Assembly (NCBI RefSeq): GCF_012985205.1 | Contig: NZ_JABEKS010000003.1 | Coordinates: 62,001-126,000 of the forward strand | DNA from: Planctomonas sp. JC2975 | Lineage (GTDB): Bacteria > Actinomycetota > Actinomycetes > Actinomycetales > Microbacteriaceae | Length of the DNA stretch: 64,000 bases | Direction: 5' to 3' | Shown: positions 17,729 through 25,970 of the stretch, in pieces | Numbering within the stretch: the stretch's first letter is position 1 | Layout: each line of letters starts with the position of its first letter | Notes under the pieces: generated by a model | What the model was told of the DNA's origin: nothing | Database searches by the model: none | What the model saw: the letters and a program-made list of their open reading frames with translations, nothing else | Translations under genes and position numbers: made by a program

Positions 17729-18715
17729 ATGACCGAGGCGGACCACCAGACGGCGGATCACGCCGAGGGCAGCACGAAGGCGATCCTCGCGGCCTTCGCG
17801 GCGAACCTCGGAATCGCACTGACGAAGTTCATCGCGTGGGCGTTCTCCGGGTCATCGTCCATGCTCGCGGAGGGCGTCCACTCCCTCGCCGACTCCTGCA
17901 ACCAGGTGCTGCTGATGATCGGGGGACGGCGGGCGAAGCGGCGGCCGGACACCGAACATCCGTTCGGGTACGGCCGCGAGCGGTTCGTGTACGCGTTCGT
18001 GGTGTCGATCATCCTGTTCTCGGTCGGTGGCGTGTTCTCCATCTACGAGGGCATCGAGAAGATCGCGAACCCGCATCCGATCGAGGTCTGGTGGCTGCCG
18101 CTGCTGGTGCTGGTCATCTCGATCGGGCTGGAGAGCTTCTCGCTGCGCACGGCCATCCGCGAGTCGCGTCCGCACAAGACCACGCGGTCGTGGGTCGCAT
18201 TCGTGCGCCGCGCCAAGGCACCCGAGTTGCCGATCGTGCTGCTCGAGGACGTCGCAGCGCTCACCGGCCTCACGTTCGCCTTCATCGGCGTCGGCCTGGC
18301 CATCTTGACCGGCAACGGCGTCTGGGACGGCATCGGCACCGTGTGCATCGGCGCCCTGCTCGTCGTCGTGGCCATCGTGCTCGGCATGGAGACCAAGAGC
18401 CTCCTGGTCGGCGAGGGTGCGAGCGACGCGGATGTCGCGGCCATCCAGAACGCGATCCTCTCGGGCGGTGAGACCGACCGGGTGATCCATCTGAAGACCC
18501 TCTACCTCGGGCCGGACGAGCTCATGGTCGCGGCCAAGATCGCACAGCCGGCGTCGCGTGCGCTCCGGGACGTCGCCACCTCGATCGACGCGATCGAAGC
18601 ACGCATCCGCGACGCGGTACCGGTGGCCGGAGTGATCTACCTCGAGCCGGATGTCTTCCACGACGACCAGCCGGCTCCGCCGACGGAGACGATCGTCATC
18701 AAGGGCGAGGACTGA
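17729..18715 (+). CDS. Cation diffusion facilitator (ZnT9/SLC30A9-like)
   Basis: A 328-residue exporter of divalent cations in exchange for protons. TM2 carries the metal-binding HSLADS motif with downstream HPFGYGRERFVYAF, both typical of CDF proteins. The TM5 site, usually HxxxD, reads LEDVAALTG, which resembles the SLC30A9/ZnT9-like branch rather than YiiP or CzcD. The C-terminal cytoplasmic domain (about 225-328) is present. ATG 17729 lies 7 nt after TAGGAT, an inferred leaderless start; the frame is open further upstream but without a better start. Confidence 0.87.
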   Translation: MTEADHQTADHAEGSTKAILAAFAANLGIALTKFIAWAFSGSSSMLAEGVHSLADSCNQVLLMIGGRRAKRRPDTEHPFGYGRERFVYAFVVSIILFSVGGVFSIYEGIEKIANPHPIEVWWLPLLVLVISIGLESFSLRTAIRESRPHKTTRSWVAFVRRAKAPELPIVLLEDVAALTGLTFAFIGVGLAILTGNGVWDGIGTVCIGALLVVVAIVLGMETKSLLVGEGASDADVAAIQNAILSGGETDRVIHLKTLYLGPDELMVAAKIAQPASRALRDVATSIDAIEARIRDAVPVAGVIYLEPDVFHDDQPAPPTETIVIKGED

Positions 18716-18731
18716 GGCCGGCGCTCCCCGG

Positions 18732-19328
18732 TCAGGCCACGTCGGCGGGCAGCACTGCCGCGACGAGTGCGCGCGCCGTCGCGCGAGGACGCACGACGGC
18801 ATCACGTCCGTCGAACACGGTGAGGAACGCCGCGTGGAGGGCAGCACCTGTGAGGAGGGTGGCGACGGCATCGGCATCGAGGTCGGCCGGCAGACGTCCT
18901 GCGGTGCGCTGCCGTTCCAGGTAGGCCCGCACGGATCGTTGGGGCGCAGCCGGTCCGGTGCCGTTCGCGCTTGCCATCCGGCGTTGGGCGGCGAGCAGGT
19001 CGGGGGAGCTGAAGATGGAGACCGAGATCGGGAACGACGCGACGTAGAAGCGCATCAGGGTCTCGACCAGACGTTCCAGTGCACGACGCACGTTCGTCTC
19101 GTCGTCCTCGATCACCGCCCGGAACGACGGCAGCCGCTCCTCGAGCACCGCGACGAACAGCCGCGACTTGTCGTCGAAGTACTTGTAGAGCATTGCCTCC
19201 GAGTAGCCGGCAGCACGGGCGATCTCCTTCGTCGTGGCGGCGCCGATACCCTTCTCCGTGAGAACCGCAGTCGCTGCGTCGAGGATCCGCTCCCGCGGAC
19301 CACGCGGCTTCGGCTCGCCCTCGGCCAT
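18732..19328 (-). CDS. TetR/AcrR family repressor
   Basis: A 198-residue one-component regulator. The N-terminal helix-turn-helix is RERILDAATAVLTEKGIGAATTKEIARAAGYSEAML (here quoted in part: ATTKEIARAAGYSEAML), followed by the YKYFDDKSRLF helix. The ligand domain has no obvious motif. ATG 19328 has AAAGGGG upstream; an upstream in-frame ATG at 19373 falls inside the promoter region and is less likely. It is divergent from an NAD(P)-binding reductase, with two perfect palindromes between them, so it probably represses itself and that reductase. Confidence 0.9.
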   Translation of the reverse strand: MAEGEPKPRGPRERILDAATAVLTEKGIGAATTKEIARAAGYSEAMLYKYFDDKSRLFVAVLEERLPSFRAVIEDDETNVRRALERLVETLMRFYVASFPISVSIFSSPDLLAAQRRMASANGTGPAAPQRSVRAYLERQRTAGRLPADLDADAVATLLTGAALHAAFLTVFDGRDAVVRPRATARALVAAVLPADVA

Positions 19329-19354
19329 ATCCGCCCCTTTCCACCATGAAACCC

Positions 19355-19414
19355 TTGACAGGTGAGTGTTCACTCACCTTACACTCAGTACAGGTGAGTA
19401 AGCATTTACTCACC
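19355..19414 (+). promoter_or_regulatory. Promoter with twin TetR-type operators
   Basis: TTGACA (19355-19360) is followed 18-19 nt later by TTACAC/TACACT, a plus-strand promoter for the reductase at 19517. Between the two hexamers sits a perfect palindrome GGTGAGTG-TT-CACTCACC (19361-19378). A second one, GGTGAGTAA-N4-TTACTCACC (19393-19414), lies just downstream. The shared half-site GGTGAGT indicates one dimeric regulator, most simply the divergent TetR protein. Confidence 0.85.
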
Positions 19415-19516
19415 CGCGGTCGAATCGCGTGTCGCGGGAATCGAGACCAGCCCCATCGGCCGTAAGGATTTCGAACCAACTCGATCCGACCCCCATGAAC
19501 TCGAAGGAGACCGCAG

Positions 19517-20182
19517 ATGCGCATCGCCGTCATCGGAGCCAACGGCCGCACCGGCCGCCTCGTCGCCGAATCCGTACTGGCCAGAGGCCACGACGTGACA
19601 GCCATCGTGCGCTCCCCGGACAAACTGGGCGAGCTCGCCAGACGCGTCCGCGTTGTGACCGCATCCGCAGGTGACGTCGACGGCATCGCGACCGGGATCG
19701 CAGACGCGGGTGCCGTGATCAGCACCCTCGGCCACAGTCCGTCGAGCGGGGATGAGGTGCTCGCCGACGGCATCCGCACCGATCTCGCCGCGATGCAGCG
19801 CGCAGGGCACCGGCGCCTCGTGATGACCTCAGCCGCGGGGATCACCACGGATGGCGACGGCTGGTTCACACGCTCGATCCTGAAGCCGCTGCTCGGCCTG
19901 GTCCTGCGCAAGCCGTTCACGGACACCAGGAACGCCGAGGCCCTGCTGCGCGCATCCGACCTCGACTGGGTCATCGTGCGACCGCCCATGCTGCGCGACG
20001 GCGAGGCCAACGGATACGTGTCTCAGGAGCGGCTCAACGTGCGCGGCCTGTTCACGATGAACCGCGCCGATCTGGCGGAAGCGCTTGTCGACCTCACCCT
20101 CGACGCTTCGCCGCGAACCGTGTTCGCCGTCGCCAGCAAGAAGCCGGTACGGGCGGCGCAGCGGCAGAAGATCGACGCCTGA
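19517..20182 (+). CDS. NAD(P)-binding reductase/epimerase-like protein (NmrA/SDR-a type)
   Basis: A 221-residue atypical short-chain dehydrogenase fold protein. MRIAVIGANGRTGRLVAESVLARGHDVTAIVR contains the GxxGxxG dinucleotide loop (GANGRTG), and DLDWVIVRPPMLRDG is the common SDR-a segment. No full YxxxK catalytic pair is seen, so it may be a flavin reductase-like or regulatory member. GAAGGAGA lies 7 nt before ATG. The divergent TetR gene and twin operators suggest induction by a small molecule, perhaps an electrophile. Confidence 0.85.
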   Translation: MRIAVIGANGRTGRLVAESVLARGHDVTAIVRSPDKLGELARRVRVVTASAGDVDGIATGIADAGAVISTLGHSPSSGDEVLADGIRTDLAAMQRAGHRRLVMTSAAGITTDGDGWFTRSILKPLLGLVLRKPFTDTRNAEALLRASDLDWVIVRPPMLRDGEANGYVSQERLNVRGLFTMNRADLAEALVDLTLDASPRTVFAVASKKPVRAAQRQKIDA

Positions 20183-20268
20183 GGGGATCGGAGACGGGAG
20201 CTGCACATCGCCCGGTCGTCCGCGCTCAGCGACCTCGACAGACCGGCCGGCGAGGGAGTCGACTCGCC

Positions 20269-20727
20269 TCAGCGGCGCGACTCGAAGAATTCCTCGAGGA
20301 GGGCGGCGCAGGCATCCGCTTCCACCCCGCCGTACACCTCGACGCGATGGTTCAGCCTGCGGTCGCGCAGCACGTCGTAGACGCTGCCGGCTGCACCGGC
20401 CTTCTCGTCCCAGGCGCCGAAGACGACCGTGGGGACGCGTGCCGACAGGATCGCGCCTGCGCACATCACGCACGGCTCAAGCGTGACGACGAGCGTGACA
20501 TCCGTCAGATGCCAGTCGCCGGTCGACTCGGATGCCGCCCGCAGCGCCAATATCTCGGCGTGAGCCGTCGGATCCTGCCGTGCCTCACGCTCGTTGCGGC
20601 CGGCGCCCACAACTCTTCCGTCGCGGTCGAGCACGATCGCAGCCACCGGCACATCGCCCGTGGCGAGGGCGAGACGTGCGTCGGCGATGGCGCGATGCAT
20701 CCATCCCGACTGGTCGATGGTGGGCAC
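20269..20727 (-). CDS. tadA: tRNA(adenine34) deaminase TadA
   Basis: A 152-residue zinc deaminase that makes inosine at the wobble position of tRNA-Arg(ACG). The zinc/catalytic motifs are HAEILAL (His plus catalytic Glu) and [10 protein letters not shown] (PCxxC). GTG 20727 is preceded by GAAGGGGAG, a good ribosome binding site, and is preferred to the open frame upstream. It is divergent from upp, a pairing that is common in actinobacteria. Confidence 0.93.
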   Translation of the reverse strand: MPTIDQSGWMHRAIADARLALATGDVPVAAIVLDRDGRVVGAGRNEREARQDPTAHAEILALRAASESTGDWHLTDVTLVVTLEPCVMCAGAILSARVPTVVFGAWDEKAGAAGSVYDVLRDRRLNHRVEVYGGVEADACAALLEEFFESRR

Positions 20728-20822
20728 GACTCCCCTTCGGTCCTGGCGCTGAGTCAACGCGCCGAGCGATCGGATCGCGACGGCCGTCGGCGATCCGCCC
20801 GGCACAGCCTAGGGTTGAGCCT

Positions 20823-21455
20823 ATGCGAGTGCACGTTGCCGACCACCCCCTCGTCACCCACAAGCTGACGGTGCTCCGCAACCGCGAGACGCCGGCCGTC
20901 ACCTTTCGCGCGCTGGTCGAGGAGCTCGTGACGCTGCTCGCCTACGAGGCGACCCGCTCGGTGCGCGTCGCACCCATTGACATCCAGACTCCGGTGGCGC
21001 CGACGACGGGCGTGACGCTGGCCGATCCGAAGCCCCTCGTCGTGCCCATCCTGCGGGCCGGACTCGGCATGCTCGAGGGCATGGTCAAGCTCGTCCCGTC
21101 GGCCGAGGTCGGCTTCCTCGGGATGGTCCGCAATGAGGAAACGCTGCAGCCGACGACCTACGCCGAACGTCTCCCTGAGGACCTCTCCAACCGTCAGTGC
21201 TTCGTGCTCGACCCGATGCTCGCCACCGGCGGATCGTTGAGCGCAGCGATCGAGTTCCTGTTCAAGCGCGGCGCCGTGGATGTCACGGCCATCTGCATCC
21301 TGGCCGCCCCCGAAGGCCTCGAGGCCGTCGAGCGTCTCACCGAGGGCCGCAATGTGACGCTCGTCGTCGGCGCAGTCGACGAACGACTCAACGAGCACGG
21401 ATACATCATTCCCGGACTCGGCGACGCCGGCGATCGGCTCTACGGCCTGGTCTGA
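20823..21455 (+). CDS. upp: Uracil phosphoribosyltransferase
   Basis: A 210-residue pyrimidine salvage enzyme converting uracil and PRPP to UMP. The PRPP-binding loop is [16 protein letters not shown] and the uracil-binding C-terminus is [17 protein letters not shown]. Size is exactly that of the family. ATG 20823 follows TAGGGT by 7 nt, an inferred leaderless start. A strong terminator follows. Confidence 0.97.
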   Translation: MRVHVADHPLVTHKLTVLRNRETPAVTFRALVEELVTLLAYEATRSVRVAPIDIQTPVAPTTGVTLADPKPLVVPILRAGLGMLEGMVKLVPSAEVGFLGMVRNEETLQPTTYAERLPEDLSNRQCFVLDPMLATGGSLSAAIEFLFKRGAVDVTAICILAAPEGLEAVERLTEGRNVTLVVGAVDERLNEHGYIIPGLGDAGDRLYGLV

Positions 21456-21473
21456 ATCCACCGCGCGAAGGAG

Positions 21474-21499
21474 GGGCCCCGTCCACACGGACGGGGCCC
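21474..21499. terminator. Terminator between upp and the surface protein gene
   Basis: An 11-bp perfect inverted repeat GGGCCCCGTCC / GGACGGGGCCC with a 4-nt ACAC loop, flanked by AAGG and CCTT so the stem can extend. It is followed by TTCCTT on the plus strand. It lies between two converging genes and probably serves both. Confidence 0.8.
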
Positions 21500-21519
21500 T
21501 TCCTTGATCGCCGACGTGG

Positions 21520-23511
21520 CTACTGCTCGCCTGCCGAGCGGCGACGGCGGATCATCACGAAGGCGATCGCCGCACCGCCGAGCAGGATGATCGCACCTCC
21601 GGCCGCCAGCGGGAACACGAGGTTCGATCCGGTGTCGGCGAGTCCGCCCGACGCGTCAGTCGCAACAGCCGTGACGGCTGTCGGCTTGGAGTCGAACGTG
21701 AAGGTCTGGCACCCGACGGTGATCGAGACGATCTCGGCCGAACCCTTTTCTCCGGCGCCGAGCTGGAATCCGACGCTCACGATCGTCGCCTCGGGATTCT
21801 TCGCCAGGTAGTCCTGCAGCGTGCCGAGGCTTGCGAAACCGGAGCCCGCCGCGACGCCGAAGCCGTGGGCATCAGTCGCCCACTGACCGGCTCCCTGATA
21901 GACGAGGTCGCCATCGGAGCTGCCCTCGCCGTTCAAGTGGATGCCGAGCCTGAGACCGGGCGCTGCGCCGCTCGCATTCGTGAGGTCGATTGCCGGGGAA
22001 CCGGCGTCCTGCAATGGGATGTCCACCGCGTGGACGCCCGCTACGAGGGCGTTGCCGGAGGCGTCATCCGTCCACACCTTCACGGTCGCCGGGGTGTAGT
22101 CGTAGTGGCCGGCGGAACGGACCGTGTAGTTCCAGCCGGCGTTGTCCAGATTCGATGCCAGGATCACCGGGAGCTGGGCGTCGCACGCCGTGATCGTCGG
22201 CGGAACGTAGCAGTCGGCCTGCGGATTCGTGCTCTGGTTCGTCTTGACCGGGCCGAACGTCACATCCTGCTCGAACGGCTGCGCCAACGAATATCCGGCC
22301 GCAGCAGAAGCGGTGATCACGTTGGGACCGCCGACGTTCATCGGATACGTGCCAGGAGCCTGGTCGGTCGCCGGGTTGTTCACGTGCCACACGACGCCTT
22401 CGACTGCGGGAAGGGTGAGCGTTGCATTCGACGTGCCGTTGCCGCAGACGTTGTCGGTCGACGTGACGTGCGGAACCACCACCTGCTTGCAGTCGGGGTT
22501 GATCACGAACTTCCATGCCGTATTGAGGCCGCCAGGGGCCAGGGACTCCGCCGGGTTGCCCGGCGACGTGAGGTTCGTGCCGTTCTTCACCGCAGCAAGC
22601 AGGGCCTGCGTCGTCGCGTTGTCGACATAGCTGTCCACCTGGTAGTACGTGCCGCAGGTGTCGGGCACGGCTACGTCGAGGGTCTCGGTCGTCTCGGGCG
22701 TGACGCTCACGAATGTCTGCGGCCAGGTCGCAGAATTGCTGTCCGCCGGCTTCGTCGGCATCTGCCAGACCACCGTCTGATAGCTGGTCGGCGTGCAGTC
22801 GCCACCCGTCAGCTCGTCCTGCACCTCGTACGTCACTGTCGTCGTGCTCTTCCCGTTCGAGAACAGGTGGCCACCGGCAGCGGTCGCGGAACGTGAGTGC
22901 TTTCCGACCTCCGTGGAATACGAGCTGGAGTCCCACGAAGCGTTCTCGATGGCGAACTGCACGGTCGAGGCGCTGGCGCACGTCGGCGGATTGACCGTTG
23001 CCTGGGCGATGGCATCGTGCGCGGGCGCTACAGCGCAATCGCCGCCGAGCTGCACCGTGCCGCCGCTGTCGGCACTCTTCCAGCCGCGCCAGTCCGTCTG
23101 CACTGCGACTTCTGCCGCCTTCGCGCTTCCCTTGATTTCCGACTGCGTGAACGATGCGGTCCAATTGCCCGTACGCGCTGGAATGCCGGACTGCCCGCCC
23201 GAATTCTGGTGCGATCGCCAGGCGTTCAGCCACAGTTGCCCGTCGACGGGGTGAGAAACGCCCACTGCCGAGGCGTACAGGGTGCTCGGCTCGGGTGAAT
23301 GCGTAATCACCTTGACGTCGGCCTCGTCACCGTTCGGCGTCTGCGTCTGCGTGTACGTCCAGGTGACCGTGTATGTGCCATCCGTCTGGCACTGGGCGGT
23401 CCCTTTCACTGCGCCGGTGTGCGCGCTCGCGGGAGCGGCGATACCGACCACCGCTCCCGTCGCCAGTAATGCGGCCGCGCCGATCACCGCCCCGATTCTC
23501 TTCAGGTTCAT
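21520..23511 (-). CDS. Sortase-anchored surface protein (LAXTG type)
   Basis: A 663-residue secreted protein. The N-terminus is a Sec signal with cleavage after a run ending ASA (about residue 30). The C-terminus has LADTG at residue 624, a hydrophobic helix and RRRR, the pattern of class E sortase substrates in actinobacteria (LAXTG). The ectodomain is Thr/Ser/Asn-rich with repeated CxPPT-like and Cys-containing strands (cysteines at intervals suggest disulfides in beta-sandwich modules). No catalytic motif was seen. GGAGAG lies 8 nt before ATG, and TATAGC on the minus strand (23559-23564) is a possible -10. No sortase gene is in the window. Confidence 0.85.
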   Translation of the reverse strand: MNLKRIGAVIGAAALLATGAVVGIAAPASAHTGAVKGTAQCQTDGTYTVTWTYTQTQTPNGDEADVKVITHSPEPSTLYASAVGVSHPVDGQLWLNAWRSHQNSGGQSGIPARTGNWTASFTQSEIKGSAKAAEVAVQTDWRGWKSADSGGTVQLGGDCAVAPAHDAIAQATVNPPTCASASTVQFAIENASWDSSSYSTEVGKHSRSATAAGGHLFSNGKSTTTVTYEVQDELTGGDCTPTSYQTVVWQMPTKPADSNSATWPQTFVSVTPETTETLDVAVPDTCGTYYQVDSYVDNATTQALLAAVKNGTNLTSPGNPAESLAPGGLNTAWKFVINPDCKQVVVPHVTSTDNVCGNGTSNATLTLPAVEGVVWHVNNPATDQAPGTYPMNVGGPNVITASAAAGYSLAQPFEQDVTFGPVKTNQSTNPQADCYVPPTITACDAQLPVILASNLDNAGWNYTVRSAGHYDYTPATVKVWTDDASGNALVAGVHAVDIPLQDAGSPAIDLTNASGAAPGLRLGIHLNGEGSSDGDLVYQGAGQWATDAHGFGVAAGSGFASLGTLQDYLAKNPEATIVSVGFQLGAGEKGSAEIVSITVGCQTFTFDSKPTAVTAVATDASGGLADTGSNLVFPLAAGGAIILLGGAAIAFVMIRRRRSAGEQ

Positions 23512-23930
23512 TCGCTGTGACTCTCCAGATACAAGGGGGTACTCGCGCCTAAAGATGAGCTATACTCGACTTCTGCGACACAACCACATTGAAACCTCAA
23601 CCGCCGGTCGAAAAACGGCGCGCAAAACCCTGAGGGTGCAGGGAGCGACGCGCGCCGAGGATGAGTCTCGACGAGCCGTTGGGGGTGTGAATCGAGTGGT
23701 GCGGGTCAAGCTCGGGTAGTGCAGGGGCGCTTCGCGCGACTAACGACAAGCCGCGCGGTTGCGCCAGTTTAGCGGCAGACGAACCCTGAAAATCAACAAA
23801 TCTGCAGTGATGAACGGATCCCGTTGTCGCCATGCGCCGACGAGCAATTCGGACGCTCGTCACACCACCTCCGAGGTTCGATCTCCGGGTCTCCCGTCGA
23901 GCCGATGCGCGTCGCATCGCAAGGCTCACG

Positions 23931-23959
23931 TTGACAGAGCCCGGAGCATCCGCTTTACT
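23931..23959 (+). promoter_or_regulatory. Consensus promoter of the leader peptide
   Basis: TTGACA (23931-23936), a 17-nt spacer and TTTACT (23954-23959). The ATG of a 34-codon reading frame begins 8 nt after the last base of the -10 (7-nt gap), which is where transcription would start. This is the cleanest promoter in the window. Confidence 0.8.
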
Positions 23960-23966
23960 GGCACAC

Positions 23967-24071
23967 ATGACTGCACCCTCGCGCACCCTGACCTCCTTCG
24001 AGGCCCTTGGGCACGCCGGCATGATGATGCCCGGCCGCGCTGCTGTCATGTGCTGTCGAATGTGTCGCTGA
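23967..24071 (+). CDS. Leaderless Cys/Met-rich leader peptide (34 aa)
   Basis: The 34-residue frame begins MTAPSRTLTS, has Met-Met-Met at residues 19-21, and ends Met-Cys-Cys-Arg-Met-Cys-Arg (28-34) before TGA. It starts 7 nt after a consensus -10, so it would be translated from the 5' end of the RNA. In mycobacteria, leaderless small frames with clustered Cys codons sense cysteine supply by ribosome stalling (established knowledge); this looks like a related device, here with Met and Cys. About 280 nt of leader with a strong hairpin separate it from the winged-helix regulator gene. Function is inferred. Confidence 0.65.
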   Translation: MTAPSRTLTSFEALGHAGMMMPGRAAVMCCRMCR

Positions 24072-24166
24072 CCTGACGACCATCCGCCGAGCCGTCATCA
24101 ACTGAACCGCACGCAGATCGCGGAGACCACTTCGTGGATCGCGAAACTACCGGCCCAGTACGGACG

Positions 24167-24187
24167 GGATCTGCTTCGAGCAGATCC
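24167..24187 (+). promoter_or_regulatory. Hairpin in the regulator leader RNA
   Basis: A perfect 9-bp inverted repeat GGATCTGCT / AGCAGATCC with a 3-nt TCG loop, 96 nt after the leader peptide stop and about 165 nt before the downstream start codon. It has no T-run, so it is not an intrinsic terminator by itself; it could take part in an alternative-fold attenuator or a Rho-linked switch. Stretch 24072-24352 shows no other gene. Confidence 0.5.
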
Positions 24188-24352
24188 GATCCGACCGATG
24201 ACACTCCCCTGAAGCCTCGCTCGCGATCCTCGCAGGCTTCTGCACCGGCCGACTCAACGGCCCGAAACAGTACCGAACCCGCTCAGCCGGATCCGCTCTC
24301 CCCGGCAGCAACGGCAGGTTCCCCGCATCATCATCTCGAGGACTCGACTCCC

Positions 24353-25210
24353 ATGTCTCTTGCCACCGTCACCCCGCTGACCGACACAACCGCCATCGCC
24401 GCCCGCCCCGCAGCGGTGCGCACCACAGCTTCCGCCGTCGCACCCGTCGTGCACACGACCGTGGCGCCCACCCGCACGGCGCATCCGCGTCGCGTCGACC
24501 CCGCGAACCCGCAGCCCGTGCAGCCCCTGCCCGTGCAGCAGCGAGCCGCGCGCCCGGCGGAAGCCCCCGCGCAGGATGCACCGGCACCCGTGCGCATCCG
24601 CGCCGTTCCGAACGGCACCCGCGCCCGCGGATTCGCGCTCTACGTCGGCTTCGACGAGGACAAGGCCGGAGCGGCCGGAACGGATCTCGGACACGTGGTC
24701 GAAGCACTGAAGCGCCTCGCCGCCGAGATCGCTCCCGGATCCGAGACGTACGCCGCGGTCGCCCTCGCCCCGGAGGCCGCCGGAGGACGCGACATCGACG
24801 TGGTGCGTCTTGCGCTCCAGGATCCCGCCGCCATCGCCAAGAACCGCCAGACCACCGAGCCGTCCCCGGATCGTGCAACCGGCGTGGTCGTGGACATCTC
24901 GCGCAAGCGCCTCCTGCTCGACAACGAGAACATCGCGCTCACCTACAAGGAGTTCGAGCTGCTGCAGTACCTCGTGCTCCGCGAAGGGCGCACCATCGAC
25001 CGCAGCGAGCTCATCGCCTCGCTGTGGGAGGCCGGCGACGACGAGGTGCCGAACGAGCGCACCATCGACGTGCACGTGCGCCGCCTGCGTTCCAAGCTCG
25101 GAACCTACGAAGACATCGTGCGAACGGTGCGCGGCGTCGGCTACCGGTTCGACCGCCACGCAGACGTCACCATCCGCCACGCTGGAGCACCGAGCCCGGA
25201 CCTGTTCTGA
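24353..25210 (+). CDS. Winged-helix (OmpR-type) transcriptional regulator without canonical receiver
   Basis: About 285 residues. A disordered Ala/Pro/Thr-rich N-terminus (1-85) leads to a small alpha/beta domain (RGFALYVGFDEDKAG, about 90-150) that replaces the usual response-regulator receiver: I see no phosphoacceptor Asp pocket. The C-terminal OmpR/PhoB winged helix (about 185-275) is clear: LTYKEFELLQYLV, then NERTIDVHVRRLRSKLG and VRGVGYRF. GAGGA lies 10 nt before ATG 24353; the frame is open to 24134 but without start evidence. It follows the Cys/Met leader peptide, so its expression may respond to amino-acid supply or redox state. Confidence 0.8.
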   Translation: MSLATVTPLTDTTAIAARPAAVRTTASAVAPVVHTTVAPTRTAHPRRVDPANPQPVQPLPVQQRAARPAEAPAQDAPAPVRIRAVPNGTRARGFALYVGFDEDKAGAAGTDLGHVVEALKRLAAEIAPGSETYAAVALAPEAAGGRDIDVVRLALQDPAAIAKNRQTTEPSPDRATGVVVDISRKRLLLDNENIALTYKEFELLQYLVLREGRTIDRSELIASLWEAGDDEVPNERTIDVHVRRLRSKLGTYEDIVRTVRGVGYRFDRHADVTIRHAGAPSPDLF

Positions 25211-25365
25211 GCTTCAGCGGCTACCGGCGTCCAACACGGCCGCCAGCACTGGGCCCCGCTCTCAGCTCCAGCTTCCGAGCGAGCCGACTCCTACGACGTC
25301 CGACAGCGCCCCGACGGCGAACACCGGACATCGGAGGCCTTGGGGACCCCCGGCGCCAACCTCAC

Positions 25366-25575
25366 GAACGCGACCCGCTCCTCATTGCGGCGGTGTGCAC
25401 GCCGCAGCAATCCCAGCCATTCGCACAACCCGACCGCGGCGCGACGGGCAGGGACCGGCGCCCATCTCAAGAACGCGACCCGCTCCGCGTTGCGGCGGCG
25501 TGTACGCCGCAACAACCCCAGCCATCCGCGCACGCCGACCGCGGCGCGACGGGCAGGGACCGGCGCGCAAATAAA
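25366..25575. repeat. Two tandem 105-bp repeats with internal hairpins
   Basis: Copies at 25366-25470 and 25471-25575 both begin GAACGCGACCCGCTC and end in a GGGCAGGGACCGGCGC block; differences are scattered. The part just upstream (25351-25365) resembles the end of the unit, so a third partial copy may exist. Each copy contains an inverted repeat (TTGCGGCG...CGCCGCAA type) able to form a hairpin. The array starts right after the SHOCT stop on the minus strand. 105 is a multiple of 3, but no frame across it looks like a protein. The remaining 25211-25365 shows no gene. Confidence 0.8.
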
Positions 25576-25576
25576 C

Positions 25577-25939
25577 TCAAATGCCGAGGAGCTTCTGTTT
25601 CGCTGCTGCGAACTCGTCGTCGGTGAGCACGCCCTGTTGGTGCAGGGTCGCGAGGCGCTGAATCTGGCTGGTGACATCTTCGCCTCCGGCCGGCGCGGCC
25701 GGCGCGGCGGGTGCCGCGGGCGCCGCCGCCTGCTGCTGCGCCACGGCCTGCTGGGCGGCCGCCTCCATCTGAGCCTGCTGCTGCTGGGCTTCGTACTGCT
25801 GCTGCTCGTACTCCGACTGAGCCCTGGCCTGCTGGTGCGCCCTCATGCCGCCGCTGACCGCTGTGGCGGTTCCTGCGACGACGGCCGTGCGGGCGGCGAG
25901 GCCGACAAGGCCTGGACGTCCCATTCTGCGTAGTGGCAT
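25577..25939 (-). CDS. SHOCT-domain protein with Gln/Ala-rich linker
   Basis: A 120-residue small protein. A hydrophobic N-terminal segment (about 8-30) is followed by a Gln/Ala-rich, coiled-coil-like stretch and an Ala-Pro linker, then the C-terminal SHOCT helix pair (IQRLATLHQQGVLTDDEFAAAKQKLLG, quoted in part: GVLTDDEFAAAKQKLL). SHOCT domains are oligomerisation or targeting tags. GGAG precedes the ATG. It follows DUF6325 with a 31-base gap, a pair frequent in Microbacteriaceae. Confidence 0.88.
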   Translation of the reverse strand: MPLRRMGRPGLVGLAARTAVVAGTATAVSGGMRAHQQARAQSEYEQQQYEAQQQQAQMEAAAQQAVAQQQAAAPAAPAAPAAPAGGEDVTSQIQRLATLHQQGVLTDDEFAAAKQKLLGI

Positions 25940-25970
25940 TGCTACTCCGATCCTTCTGAGTGGGTCGTGA

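Noticed and set aside
18732-19373. Earlier ATG at 19373 as the start of the TetR gene
   Set aside because: It lies inside the promoter/operator region, while ATG 19328 has AAAGGGG and a normal TetR N-terminus.
25366-25575. CRISPR array
   Set aside because: Units are adjacent 105-bp direct repeats without unique spacers, and no cas genes are present. The 21-bp and 40-46 bp arrays also lack spacers.
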